A DNA stretch of 64,000 nucleotides from Lottia gigantea (GCF_000327385.1 NW_008709259.1:296153-360152); one strand, 5' to 3'. Positions 13,646-25,390 are shown, counted from the stretch's first letter. A program made the numbers and translations. The notes: generated from the sequence alone by a model not told the origin.

Positions 13646-15130
13646 ATGGGTCTAGTGGATTTGATTCTGCCCTATATTCCGGACATAAACACAATTCTTA
13701 TTGGACTAACTGTGTTTCTTGGAGCTGCTTACTGCTTTTCCAAGAAAGAAATCTCTGGAATTCCACCTGGGCCGCCATTTCTACCAGTTTTTGGAAATGC
13801 TTTAGATCTGAGAGGTAAAAATCTGAAAAAGAAACATAAGTACTTTTCGGAATTGGCTCGTCAATATGGAGACGTAGTGAGAATCTATAATGGCTCGCAG
13901 TTGACAATTGTCTTAAACTCATATGATTCCGTCAACGAACTATTTGTCAAAAACAAGGATTTTGTATCCGATCGACCCAGGGACAAACTATGGGGTGTGA
14001 AATTGTCAACAGATATTGGTGGAACGGGAATCATCTGGTCAAACGGCCAAACGTGGAAATCGATTCGCAGAACCTCTTTGCAGGCACTCCGAGATCTTGG
14101 TGTTGGAAAATCTAGTCTAGAAGAAAAAATTCAAGAAGAAGCTGAAGTCTTGATTAACATCTTGTCGGGAGATGAAGGAAAACCACTCGTATTGATAGAC
14201 TGGTTGATCAAGGCGACCACTAACATTATCTGTGGATTAACTATGGGCAAAAGATTTGATTACGACAATCCTCATCTTATCAATATTTTAAAGGTTATCG
14301 GGTTTTCCTTCAAAGGAGAAGGATTCTTCGCACCCATTCATGTGTTTCCGATTATGAGGTTTTTACCGGGAGTTATGAAATTCATGGACGCCGGAAAGAA
14401 GCTTAGAGCTTTTATTTCGTCAGGATTTGAAGATCACAGGGAGAGCATGCACCCCGATGAAATTCGAGACTTCATCGACGCCTGTCTCGCGAATAAGGAC
14501 AGCAGTATCAGCGACAAAGTCAAGTTCAAGGCAACCCTCGACCTTTTCGTAGCTGGATCGGACACAACAGCTTCTACTTTGGACTGGGCGTTCCTATACT
14601 TGCTTTTGAATCCGGGAGTGATGAAGAAATGCCAGCAAGAGATTGATGATGTCATTGGTACTGACCGGATGGTATCTTGGTCAGACCACAGTCGAATGCC
14701 TTACATAGAAGCTACCATATTGGAAGTTCAGCGTCTTGGCAACACTGTAGCTATTTCAATACCACACATGGCCGTAAAGGACATCAAAATTGGAGAATAT
14801 CTGATTCCCAAGGAGTCGATCATTTATGCCAATATGTATGCTTGTCACATCGACCCAAAATATTGGGAAGATCCACTTAGATTTAAACCCGAGAGATTCC
14901 TGGATTCAAACGGTAAAATCACAAAACCAGCGTCATTTATCCCTTTCTCCGCAGGTCCCCGGATCTGCCCCGGAGAATCCTTGGCCAAGATGGAACTGTT
15001 CATGTTTTTTACGTGTATACTACAGAAATTCAACATAACCAAATATGGCAACGAGGAGCTAAGTACTGATGGTAATTTTGGAATCAGCATGTCCACCCCG
15101 AAATACCATGTTTGTGTCGAAAAAAGATAA
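13646..15130 (+). CDS. Cytochrome P450, CYP2 clan, intronless
   Basis: Single uninterrupted frame of 494 aa from the Met at 13646. An upstream in-frame ATG at 13604 would add 14 residues, but the shorter start puts a normal membrane anchor (about 6-30) at the N-terminus. Visible landmarks in order are the proline hinge PPGPPFLPVFGN, the I-helix AGSDTTAST, the K-helix EVQR (ExxR), PERF, and the haem loop FSAGPRICPGE with Cys near residue 441. Spacing and wording fit microsomal CYP2-clan monooxygenases, which oxidise lipophilic substrates using electrons from P450 reductase on the ER. The substrate cannot be predicted. AATAAA occurs near 15268. All key residues are present. The lack of introns may mean a retrocopy or lineage-wide intron loss. 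Confidence 0.95.
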   Translation: MGLVDLILPYIPDINTILIGLTVFLGAAYCFSKKEISGIPPGPPFLPVFGNALDLRGKNLKKKHKYFSELARQYGDVVRIYNGSQLTIVLNSYDSVNELFVKNKDFVSDRPRDKLWGVKLSTDIGGTGIIWSNGQTWKSIRRTSLQALRDLGVGKSSLEEKIQEEAEVLINILSGDEGKPLVLIDWLIKATTNIICGLTMGKRFDYDNPHLINILKVIGFSFKGEGFFAPIHVFPIMRFLPGVMKFMDAGKKLRAFISSGFEDHRESMHPDEIRDFIDACLANKDSSISDKVKFKATLDLFVAGSDTTASTLDWAFLYLLLNPGVMKKCQQEIDDVIGTDRMVSWSDHSRMPYIEATILEVQRLGNTVAISIPHMAVKDIKIGEYLIPKESIIYANMYACHIDPKYWEDPLRFKPERFLDSNGKITKPASFIPFSAGPRICPGESLAKMELFMFFTCILQKFNITKYGNEELSTDGNFGISMSTPKYHVCVEKR

Positions 15131-15342
15131 AATTCTGGTGAAGTTAGCCTCCAACTGTGAGACGATTTCGCCACTTGCTTGCTAGCTCTAAAATCTGGCA
15201 GAAGTTGAGATAGTACCATTGAATTTGCTACTCGTTTTTCCCCTGTTATGGACATAAGTCGGGTAAAAATAAATTGCCAAGTGCCTTTGTCCCGACATTT
15301 TTTTAACGTTGCACTCTTAATGGCGGTTATCAATATGATATT

Positions 15343-15726
15343 GTGAATGATGAATAATGTATGATGAATAATGTATGTGAATAATGTATGTTGAATAATG
15401 TATGTGAATAATGTATGATTAATAATGTATGATGAATAATGTATGTGAATAATGTATGTGAATAATGTATGATTAATAATGTATGTGAATAATGTATGAT
15501 GAATAATGTATGTGAATAATGTATGTTGAATAATGTATGTGAATAATGTATGATTAATAATGTATGATGAATAATGTATGTGAATAATGTATGATGAATA
15601 ATGTATGTGAATAATGTATGATTAATAATGTATGATGAATAATGTATGTGAATAATGTATGATTAATAATGTATGTGAATATTGTATGTGAATAATGTAT
15701 GATGAATAATGTATGTGAATAATGTT
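15343..15726. repeat. Minisatellite, 13-14-bp unit
   Basis: About 28 units of TGAATAATGTATG with variant links (GTG, ATG, ATTA). It lies between the 3' ends of the P450 gene and the convergent CHURC1 gene. Confidence 0.93.
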
Positions 15727-16174
15727 TATTATTTTACAGTTAATATATGTTCTGCTATTATGATTGTGTTGTAGTTCCGTTAACAAATCTCAAAACAAAG
15801 AAATGCAAGATACCCCCACCCCTTAAAAAAATGCCTGAAACAACAACAATGCCGTTCAGTGCTCACAATCTGGACTGATCTATATCAATGCTCACACTGT
15901 GGATTTCTTTAACAATTAATATCAGTCAGGCCCTGGTTTCAAGTTAAAATAACATGTCAACAAAGACCCATTGATTCAATTAAATTTTATTTCAATTAGT
16001 GATAATATTGACATGAGGCATGAGGGTAAAATTTGGTGAACACAGTCTGCACACTGTTTTAAAATATATTCCACAAGGCACAAAGTCTGTACTAAAGAGT
16101 GTTTCTGAGTGGCAATAGATCTTGATCTTCTCTTGATATAAACTGTGCTGGTACAACAATTTCTGTCATCATTG

Positions 16175-18303
16175 TCAGTCTGCAAAATCATTGTTCATTT
16201 GAGGTCCTCTAGGATCACATGGCATAATACTTCTCTGAGAATCAGCATTACCACACAGTATACAAGACATTTCATACAGCTGAAATTATACAAGATATTA
16301 CATACAGCTGAAATTATACAAAATTTTACATTCAGCTAAAATTATACAAGATATTACATCCAGCTGAAATTTTACAAAATATTACATACAGCTGAAATTA
16401 TACAAAATATTACATACAGCTGAAATTATCCAAACATTACATACAGCTGAAATTATACAAGACATTGCATACAGCTAAAATTATACAGGATATTTCATGC
16501 AGGTGAAATTATACAAGACATTGCATACAGCTAAAATGATACAGGATATTTCACACAGCTGAAATTATACAGGATATTTCATGCAGCTGAAAGTATACAA
16601 AATATTACATACAGCTGAAATTATACAAAATATTACATACAGCTAAAATTATACAAAATATTACAGACAGCTGAAATTATACAAGACATTTCATACAGCT
16701 GAAATTATATACAAGACATTCCATACAGCTGAGATTATATACAAGACATTTCATACAGCTGAGATTATAAGAGATATTTCATTCGGCTGAAATTTAACAA
16801 CATATTTCATACATCTGAAATTATACAAGACATTTCATACATCTGAAATTATACAAGACATTTCATACAGCTGAAATTATACAACATATTTAAACCAAAT
16901 TTAGTTTGATCTGGTAAATACATAGAAGTAAATAACATTTACATGTACTGGAAATATTTTCAGGCATAATTTATACATAATTTACGTTTTTGATACTGCC
17001 TCTTTAACGCTTTATTGGCTACAAAATAGAAACTTGATAATGGAACATTTACCTGATATTCTCCTGACACTTGAAAAATATGTTCATGGTCTGCTACACT
17101 ATGGTTACATTGTGAACAAACATCTGAAATATATTGATATGAACTATTTATATGGTTAAAGGTATAGAATATAAATAGTACTTTTGAAGATTATTAACAT
17201 AAATTCAAGACTAAAATCAACCCCCCAAAATGCCACACTTCTCCCTGTAAGCAATATATATACATATAACAGATTACAGGAGTACCGTAATTTTCTTTAA
17301 TTAATAAGATTATTGACACTCAACTGTTATTCGTCTTCTGAAGGCATGTTTTCATTAAATTTCATCAGATTTCCCTTCCTAAAACTGCATGAATATCTGA
17401 AATTCAGCTCAGCTCTATCTGCAATGTAAATTTTTCTTACGTTTAAACGTAATCACTTCTTCTTCTTCCTCGTTTTCAACACAGGTTCTACAAACAGTTT
17501 TCGGCTTTGATCTATCTCCACATTGACTACATCCAGCATAATTCATCATATAACATCCATTATCTAGACAGGTTGACCCCTGGAAGATCAAAATGTTATA
17601 AATTTAGTTTTACAACACATAATATGTATTCAAAACATTACTGGATGCAAGTGTGGTTATTATAAAAGTAAATTGTATATCAAGAAAAATGCTTTGCCCA
17701 CAAAATTTCAAAAATGTGATTTTTATGCGTTTTTGCCAAAAAAAAGTAAAAGAATGCTTCAAATCAATTCAAGTTTGGAAGAACCTCTATGCCACATTTT
17801 GAATTAAACTCAAGACAGCTGTCCACCTATTGAGTCAGTACCACCGGTCATGGGAGGCTTCCACCGCCAATGTATCACTATAACATATGGTAACTCTAAA
17901 ATTCTATATACTATTTTAAATCTAATATTCCAATTTGAATAAAAATCTTGGTTCAGTAAATATTCCAAATAAAGCAATAAACACAGTACCCTACCAGTAG
18001 TAGACTATGCCTGATTGAAGATACAAAACACAAGATCCAATTATGGCCAAGATTAACGGTAATGAACCTGATAGCTCAGGCATTAGAAACCTTTCCGGTC
18101 AATATGCGGAGTCTCATGTTTCTATATATGATACCAGTGCCAGTGGCTGTACTGTAGCAAGTGAAACTGAAAACAGGGAATTGCAATCACTGGCAGTACA
18201 AACAACTGGGCCTAGGTGGTTGTGATTGAACGTTTCTAACAGATTTTCCTAAACGTATACTTACTCTGTCCGGGTATTCCTCCTTAACGCAATCTTCACA
18301 CAT
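16175..18303 (-). CDS. CHURC1: Churchill homologue, four exons
   Basis: Minus-strand exons 18303-18265, 17579-17441, 17123-17053 and 16279-16175 join in phase to a 117-aa protein. It starts MCEDCVKEEYPDRGSTCLDN and continues through GCSQCGD, EEVITFKHVCSQCNH, HEHIFQVSGEYQLYEM and CILCGNADSQ. I recognise this from memory as Churchill (vertebrate start MCGDCVEKEYPNRGNTCLEN, ~112 aa). Paired cysteines (C2/C5, CSQC, CSQC, CILC) and conserved histidines are the zinc ligands expected in the family. Churchill is a small zinc-binding protein linked to FGF-dependent gene control in vertebrate embryos; its role here is inferred only. A poly(A) signal on this strand lies at 15991-15986. The acceptor of exon 4 sits in the last unit of a minisatellite. 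The gene shares a short upstream region with the plus-strand gene at 18542. Confidence 0.93.
16258..16905. repeat. 28-bp minisatellite made of CHURC1 splice-acceptor copies
   Basis: About 23 units, plus-strand form CAGCTGAAATTATACAAGAT plus ATTACATA. Read on the minus strand each unit gives TATAATTTCAG|CTGTATG, which is the real intron-3 acceptor and first codons of CHURC1 exon 4 (16279). The unit at the low-coordinate end overlaps the true exon by 21 bp, down to about 16258. Confidence 0.92.
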
Positions 18304-18541
18304 CTTTACTAATATAAGAGTGGAATGAGTAGAAATACGTCTTTTTGGTTCTTTATTCCTTGTTTACAATATGAAAGCGGAAGTAGGCAATTGATTGAAT
18401 CTTGAAAATCAAGACTATTTCTAATTTTAGAACAGTTCACGAGATTTCATTGGCTAATGATTTGCACCGGATGTTTACATTCTGAAAGCAGACGATGTTT
18501 ATTTTGTTTTTAAAATTTAATCATAAGAAAAACACAAAAAA
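18304..18541. promoter_or_regulatory. Shared upstream region of two divergent genes
   Basis: 238 bp separate the CHURC1 start codon (minus, 18303) from the start codon of the six-exon gene (plus, 18542). Such a short head-to-head spacing implies a bidirectional promoter. A CCAAT-like ATTGGC lies near 18449. No TATA box is obvious. Confidence 0.6.
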
Positions 18542-20628
18542 ATGGAGACAAAAGTGGATTTTTTCTGTAGTAATGTAATACCTAATAATTCATTTCCCGT
18601 CCTTTCAACTGACGATATTGATGTCGCTTTCCAGGTTGGCGAATTTTACACAATTACCCCTCTCTAGACCTAGTTCTCTTACAGTCGACCACAGCAGCAG
18701 CAGTCAGTGGATGTGCTTCAGTAATAGGCCTACCCATTCTAGAAAAGCTGATGCCACTCTGGTCTGGTTTTTTCTTTTCTATTTTTGTCCATGTCATCTT
18801 TGCTTATTTTAAGGGCGACATTGTCAGCCATCATGCAAGTGGTCATTCTGCCATGTTTAACTGGAGCAAAATTACTACCCCACCACCACAAAGTACAAAA
18901 CTACAAATGTTTAGAACACCACAATTTCACAGTTCAATTTTTAAAGTACCCCCTCAGCTGCTCCGTACACCAAATGTGTCTAGCTATTTGAATATACCAA
19001 GTACACCAGCACTGTTGAAAGGTTTTGAAGTTTCTTCCTTTACATCGCCATGTCCCTCTTTGAGATCTGTGTAAGTCACTTTTTTAATCTACATGTCATA
19101 ATTACGATGTTGACGTAGTTTTTTTGTCGCACCTGGCGGTCCTTTGGCAATGTTGTTTGCAGCTACAATAAATTATACAGTTTTGATAGTATTATACTAA
19201 ATGATAAATAGATATGTGTAAGCTTAATGGTAAGATCTAGCCAAGATTTTGCTAAGTAATATGGCAAAGATGTGGTTTTCCCAATCGTATAGCAAGTTCG
19301 AGGAACGGGTAGAGGCAGATTAAGGTATCTGATATTAAAAGATGTTTTTTTTTTATCTAAATTTTAAAGGAAGTCGAATTATGACAGTTTTGTTATACCA
19401 ACTCCAATGATATTTAGCTCTTTAAAATCACTGGCGAGACCTTCAGATGGTGCCATTGGACCAGATATATTACAACTTATAGGTTTGTGTTTAACGTTTT
19501 TAATGTACATTATTTATTGTATAGTAAAACATGAAATATATTCCGAGATCTATAAAATAGACATTACATAGCCTTTGCAAGTTTGCTGTGGTCCGATAGT
19601 AAACTGTAGTTACCTCCCCTACACCATTGATATATTCACACCTCGACGCTGGTACTCACTTTGTTTATATCATAGAATCAGAATTCATATACTCGTAGTC
19701 TCAATCATTCAACCATACATTCATTTATAAATTCATTCACTCAATCAACCATTCAATATTTCAGAAGACGACAGTAAAGATGTAGAGTATATAGATATCA
19801 AAATAAAGGAAAACAATGAAGAAATCAATGATAATAATATAGTAGATTATGTTCTGAACATCACAGAAGATACAGAGAATTCCAGTACAGAAAATATACC
19901 CAAACCTCAGGTAAACAGTAGGCCTACACCCCATTCAAAAGATGTTTTCCAGGCGGTTTTTGGTTTTCGGGAACTCTTATAGCTTCTTTTAGCGTCATTC
20001 TGACTTCCCGTTCGACGCCTGCTGTTGAAAAAATAATTCCAGATCACCTGATTCTAATCCATGACTTGATATGTCAACTCAGTACTTAGCAGCTCTTTAC
20101 AATTTCTGTCAACAGGAACCACCAGACGTACCTATTTATATTAAGCGAAGGAAAGGTCGACATGCTAAACGAATGACGGAGGAAGAATCCATAGCTTACC
20201 GAGAAAGACGCCAAAAGCTTGAGAAGGAAAGACGAAAAGAGAGACTAGCTGCTTACAGTAAAGAGGAAAAGGGCATAACTAGACGGGTAATATTTTATCA
20301 GATCACTGATTGAACTTGGTCTAGTTCCAGTAAAATGGGGTTTAATTTGAACCCTTAGTTGTTTGGAATACAAAAGCCATCATCAATCGAAGACAGATAC
20401 ATGAAAGACCTCCGATAGATCAGCTCCTAAAAGGGTTCGTTGTAACAAAGCGTTTACTTCAAGCGCTTAGTTTATATACAATCCGTTGTTTTTTGCTGCT
20501 ACGAGGCTATCTTTGTTGTAGAACCTTCCCACTAACGGACATAAACAATTTCTTTATTTTGTCTTTTCATTTTTTACTTTCAGAGTAAACGAAGTCAAAA
20601 TAAAAAAGTCTCCTATAAATACAGATGA
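18542..20628 (+). CDS. Unrecognised six-exon gene; S/T-P-rich protein with basic coiled-coil tail
   Basis: Exons 18542-18634, 18814-19070, 19370-19482, 19765-19910, 20116-20286 and 20584-20628 keep one frame and give 274 aa. The first donor (GTTGGC) is weak; the others are good GT-AG sites. The N-terminal half is rich in Ser/Thr-Pro sites (TTPPP, RTPQ, RTPN, PSTP, IPTP), which suits proline-directed kinase targets. The middle is acidic (EDDSKDVEYID, EENN). The C-terminal ~70 residues are strongly basic and helical (IKRRKGRHAKR, RERRQKLEKERRKERLAAY), like a nuclear or nucleic-acid-binding coiled coil. A predicted nuclear location is inference. I do not recognise the family. AATAAA follows at 20638. 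Divergent partner of CHURC1. Confidence 0.75.
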
Positions 20629-20644
20629 TTTTATAGAATAAAAA

Positions 20645-22120
20645 CAGTAACAGATGATTTCATGTTTTATTTAGTCCCGAACATCTTGTCTTGGTTATAA
20701 TTTTGGACGAGTTTTGTGAACGACCATAGATACTATGTGTATCTTTGGTTTTGCAAAAAAATTGCCAGGATGTGGCTAGTTATGCCGTCATCAATTAAAG
20801 TCATCTTTTGTAATTCAATAGAAACGCATTTTGAGAGTGACGGCCGTCTGAATTTCCACAAAAGTCTTTTTTCATTTAATTGTCGGGAAACTGGGCGTCG
20901 AACTTTACTTCTGAAAAGTAGTGCGGATAGATAGAGTTACGCTCTATCATTATGATAAAATAAAAACTTCAGATAAATATGTCATTTTAATAACTGAGTA
21001 GTAGTATAATTCTCCCCCACCTTTTCCCCTCTTGTCAGGCTTTTTGTCCGCTATACACATGTATAAAAGTATTGTTGTAAAGAAAACAAGAAGTTTTGCC
21101 ATATCTACCATTGATATCCTAGTCGCTATCGATGTGTAATAAGGATCATATGATCATTATCATGACACATGATCTTTTCTACCTATATCTGATCTATGTA
21201 ACCGATACTTGTATGAAATAATTTTTCTGTTAACCTATGCCGATTATAACATTCAACAAACCGTGCCAAATCAGCGTGAAGACCATTAAGTAGAGTTAAT
21301 AAACTAACGGTTTGATAGTTTTGCCGACTGACCAACTTAACAAGGACATAAGAAGCTATAATTTGACTTCTTAGCCTAAGCATCTCGAGCAATAGCAAAA
21401 CTTAAAAGATTTGTTCAAAATATATAATTCGCATAACAGGAAATAGAATTGGGGAATACTACTTTAGACAGTAGGCAGAAGGGCAAAGTATTGCATTGAT
21501 ACAATAAACAGGTATATCATATATCGTTTAGCACGCGTGTAGTTTATCTGGTCTTATTTATGGTTTGACGAAAGTTAGAAAGTTTGTTGGAATCCCTGCT
21601 GAGAAAGCTAGTCCCGAACCGACCAATAACTTATATGTGAAGAATGTGAACATTTGAAATATTCAACAAGTAATTTGTGTTGATAGGAATTCCCTTTTTC
21701 AAACTTTAGGAAACTTTGGAAAGAAATTCTGAAGAGTTGCATGAAAGTTCTGAGGAAGTGGAATGGTATTGGCTACATTGATGTAAACATCTATCAAACA
21801 TTCGACACTCTGTTCAAACCACGTCTCGGTATCAAATTTTACTTGAAGAATGTGAACATTTGGACTTTTCATCGAGTATTTGTGTTGATATGAATTCATT
21901 TTTCGAAACTTAAGGAACTTTGTCAGGGAATTCTGAAAAGCTGCATGATAGTGCTGAGAAAGTGGAACCGTATTGGTGAACATCATTCGATCAAACATTC
22001 GACAGTGTTGGTCTTAGTGATTGTAGAGACCACGCCTCAGCTATCATATTCTGTACCCATTATGATAAAGAAGCATAGTTACTGAGGATAAGTTTGATAC
22101 TGAGTACCTGTTGATAATTT
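20645..22120. other. Intergenic, no supported gene
   Basis: A minus-strand frame at 21398-21183 (ending in NRHRLTEKLF) has fairly protein-like composition and a CATAG|GTTAAC end, but no partner exon, so it is not called. The rest is AT-rich with an old duplication at 21640-22020. Confidence 0.4.
21640..22020. repeat. Diverged tandem duplication, ~205-bp unit
   Basis: Two copies start with AGAATGTGAACATTTG (about 21640 and 21846) and share GTGTTGATA.GAATTC, AGGAACTTTG, GAATTCTGAA and CATTCGACA. Clearly older than the other arrays in the window. Confidence 0.75.
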
Positions 22121-24615
22121 ATGGCTGAGACAGACAACAAGTATCTGACACCGATACCAGAACATGGTGTCGTCAGAAAGAGGAGCATTCGTGTAAGTTG
22201 CCTTTATCGTGTTCACATAAATCGTGTAGACATAAATATCTAACATTCCGATCTATTAAAATTTAGCCCAATGTGAATATGCTAAGTTGTACTATATAGT
22301 TTTATGTTTATACACCGTTAACAATAAGGATCTTAAGCATGACCCGTCCCATCCGCGATACCCTCTACCCCGTAAAATAGCCGTAGTCTCGAAATGTCGC
22401 TTAAACAAAAGTAAAGAATCAGAATATTGATAGCAAAATATTGAATAAAAATAAATGGATTTCCAATTCACTGTATACATTCTATCATGAAGTAGACATG
22501 GCCTCTTTAACCCTTGTCACACACAAATTATCTGATTTGTTTTAAGCAAGACATGACAGGTTATCAATCAGAATGTTTATTTTTAGGATAGAAAGAGTTA
22601 ATTAATTTGACTTTGCATGATGCATTACGCTGGCCTAAATCACTTATCTGATATTGATTGAGACTCATAAATGACTTACATGCGGCATTTTGAAGGCAAA
22701 GATATGCGCTTCCTATTACTCCGAGGGGAATCATTTGTATTACATGATAACGCCCGATGAAAATTAATGTCTTGAAATTTTGAATAAACTCCCGTAGCAA
22801 TTATTAAAATCTTTTTAATTGCTCTTATATTAGCAGTTGAGTTTTAATTTCCGCATCTCTACCCTCGTGGATCTTTTGTCTATTTTGCAAGTCATAGGGT
22901 GGCTAAATACAAGTAAATTTGCACTTAACCGACAATCTATTTTGATTAATTTTCCTGGTTAATTGCGGTCACAAATAAAAATTCATAATAAGAAACGGCA
23001 ATGACAGTAAAAACTACAATAAAACTTGAAAATACATTAAACCTCATGGTTTTCAGATTTTAAAATAAATGCCAGTCGTTTTCTTTCTGGATGATTTATT
23101 CCTTTGTAACATGTTCCATACTCTCCGGGAGCCGCGGTGGCTCAGTGAGTTAGACGCTTGCTCGCTTACCTGAAGGTCCAGGGTTCAATCCCGGCATAGG
23201 TCAAGATAATACCTTCGGATTTTTCAACCCGGTTTCCCCCTGTCAGTGATGCAGGTAAGGGGGGCTGACATGGAAAAAGCGTCTAGTCGTTCGGATGGGA
23301 CAATAAACCGAGGCCCCGTGTGCTACAGGCTGTGCACGTTAAAGATCCCTCGACAGTTGGAAATCGAAAAAGAGCAGGCTAATGCCGCTGTCCTGGCAAA
23401 ATTCCCCTCATCGCACCCTGCATGGCGTTGCCCGTCTTCATTAGCCCATATGGTGCAGAAAAGTAGGACGTAAAACTCCATTCATTTCATTTCATTTTTC
23501 CATACTCTCCAATTGCATTAGGTCCATACATTACATTTCCTACAGTGAATATTGAATTATTCCAGCTTAAAATTCGGTTAGTCCAAAACTGATTAGTTAA
23601 TACCTAGCTGAACAAAGTCAGTAAGTGTCGGATTAGTTATGTTGCAGTCTATAATACTCTGCTCTGATCCAGTGGCTTAACTATAGATGAGTGGGTACCA
23701 GTGGATGTAAGTGGTTGGGGTATCTCACTGAGAATGTTTGTTAACATAAATATGGTTTCCTGCATTCTAATAACCCCCTGTTTTACTGCCTGATAATGAA
23801 AGATTTTCTGCCTGAAGTACATAATATTGCCCTCGGTAGGACCACAGAAAAGGCTGTGTATTAATCTTTTAGGGGTGGTGGGTGGATGAGACCCATGGAC
23901 TTGGTTTATCGGTAGTACACGGTAGTTGAGCCGCTGCTCCGATTATAAACAGAGAGAATTTAGTTTTATTTCCTACTGAAAGTTAATGTCAGGAAGTTAC
24001 CATTTAGAGCCTACAGCACTGTCTCAAGTAAGATTAAAGTAGAAATACAACATGCTCTAATATCCGGTACTTTTAATTAAATGGTAAATATCTTCAGAGA
24101 ATAATTTAAAAAAAAACGAAGAAAGTTTAATTCCATCTTTGACTTCGAGAACGTTTGGATGATCGCATCATCTTGTTGAATCGGAGTGATAACTAGTTAT
24201 ATATAGGAGACCGGCATTCAATAAAGAAAACCATATATGATATGAATTCAACGGAACCGTTGGTATACTTTACCCACCAATGCTGTTATAATTTCAGAGA
24301 AAGATATCGAGAGATGACAAAGTAAAGGAGATACAGTTTGGAATCTACCCAGATGAATATGATAAGATATGTGAGAGAGTTACATCAGAGAAACATTTCC
24401 GAAACTCTATAGACGGTCTACAAGAAAGATGGCGAATGATCATGTTCATGTACGAAGACTGTATGGAAATGGTGAAAGATTGGGAAATTCAGTGTTCAAA
24501 ACGTAAACAAACAAGACAAAGACAACGACTTTACGTTTATTTAGCATTGTCTTCGACAGTAGTAATACCTTTATTGTTATTGATATTATTTATTTGTTGG
24601 CATTTCTTGTTATAG
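22121..24615 (+). CDS. Small tail-anchored membrane protein, two exons, family unknown
   Basis: Exon 1 at 22121-22192 (24 codons, donor GTAAGT) joins in phase 0 to exon 2 at 24298-24615, giving 129 aa. The N-terminal part is hydrophilic (MAETDNKYLTP, then RKRSIRRKISRDD). A helical middle holds paired aromatic and charged residues (YPDEYDKICERV, LQERWRMIMFMYEDC). A basic patch (KRKQTRQRQR) precedes one hydrophobic segment of about 25 residues that runs to the C-terminus (VVIPLLLLILFICWHFLL). There is no signal peptide, so the protein fits a tail-anchored type with its bulk in the cytosol. I do not recognise the family. The 2.1-kb intron carries a full-length SINE. Confidence 0.75.
23127..23497 (+). 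mobile_element. Full-length tRNA-derived SINE
   Basis: 371-bp element flanked by a perfect 13-bp target-site duplication TTCCATACTCTCC (23114-23126 and 23498-23510). The 5' head looks like a tRNA gene, with box A-like GTGGCTCAGTGAGTTAGA and box B GGTTCAATCCC (23182). The body contains CCGAGGCCCCGTGTGCTACA and GTGCACGTTAAAGATCC, a block that I recall from widespread invertebrate SINE families (not checked). The 3' tail is a TTCAT repeat. Inserted in the intron of the tail-anchored gene. The intact target duplication indicates a fairly recent insertion. It is not a functional tRNA. Confidence 0.92.
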
Positions 24616-24832
24616 TAATTTTGTATAAATAATGTATATTTCTCTATACATTTGTACCATTTCCCGAAGAAACCTGCCACCGCTTACTGACAGCATAGCT
24701 AACCATTGATTCCCTTAGACGGTACCTGCTTCCTTGGAGAGGGCTTCGAGAATGTTGCGAAAAATTTTGCTGCGCACAAAAAGTCTTCGACGCCAATAAG
24801 TAACCTAAATTAAGGTTATGAGCCTATATGGA

Positions 24833-24885
24833 TAAAGACTTTTGTCAATCGAATGGGACGGAAAACGAGGCCACTTGCCGATATC
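24833..24885 (+). mobile_element. SINE core fragment
   Basis: The stretch GACTTTTGTCAATCGAATGG followed by GACGGAAAACGAGGCCAC resembles the middle of the SINE at 23127 (GCGTCTAGTCGTTCGGATGG, then GACAATAAACCGAGGCC). Short, diverged and without ends. Confidence 0.5.
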
Positions 24886-25390
24886 ATATACACCACTTCA
24901 CCTCCATCTACAATCAAATACTTTTATCTACAATTAATAACATTAATTTACAAATAGCAATTAATTATCTTTATCTACAATCACATGCCTTTATAATTAC
25001 TTGCCTTTACCTATAATATTTTTGCCCTTGTCAACATTCTTTTACCACCTTCTACAGTCACTTACCTTTATCTACAATCACTAACCTTTATCTACAATCA
25101 TTTACATTACCTTATTGATATGTAACACTTTATAATCATGTACAATGACTGACTACAATCAATAAAAATCACTTTACAATCATCTACAATCACTAACTAC
25201 CTTTATTTACAACCACTATAGACCAATTTAACACTATTTACAACCAATATAGACCCATTTACCACTTTCTATCATTACTAACCATTACCGAAAATCATTG
25301 TAGACCACTATAACTATGTACAGTCATTTACAATCACTTACTTCCTTCATCTACAACCAATATAGACCATACAATACATTGATATAGAAT
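24880..25390. repeat. Degenerate minisatellite, ~20-40-bp units
   Basis: Units centred on TTATCTACAATCA and CTTACCTTTATC, grading into ACAACCAATATAGACCA toward the right. It is the reverse complement of the array at 49230-50095, so both derive from one repeat family. Confidence 0.85.

Noticed and set aside
16258-16905. CRISPR-like array
   Set aside because: Units are contiguous without unique spacers, and the context is an intron in an animal genome.
18043-18225. 60-codon plus-strand frame inside CHURC1 intron 1
   Set aside because: Composition is slightly coding-like, but it is isolated, lacks splice partners and runs antisense in an intron.
23127-23200. Functional tRNA gene
   Set aside because: Boxes A and B are present, but the element continues into a SINE body with target duplication; no cloverleaf with a proper acceptor stem was found.
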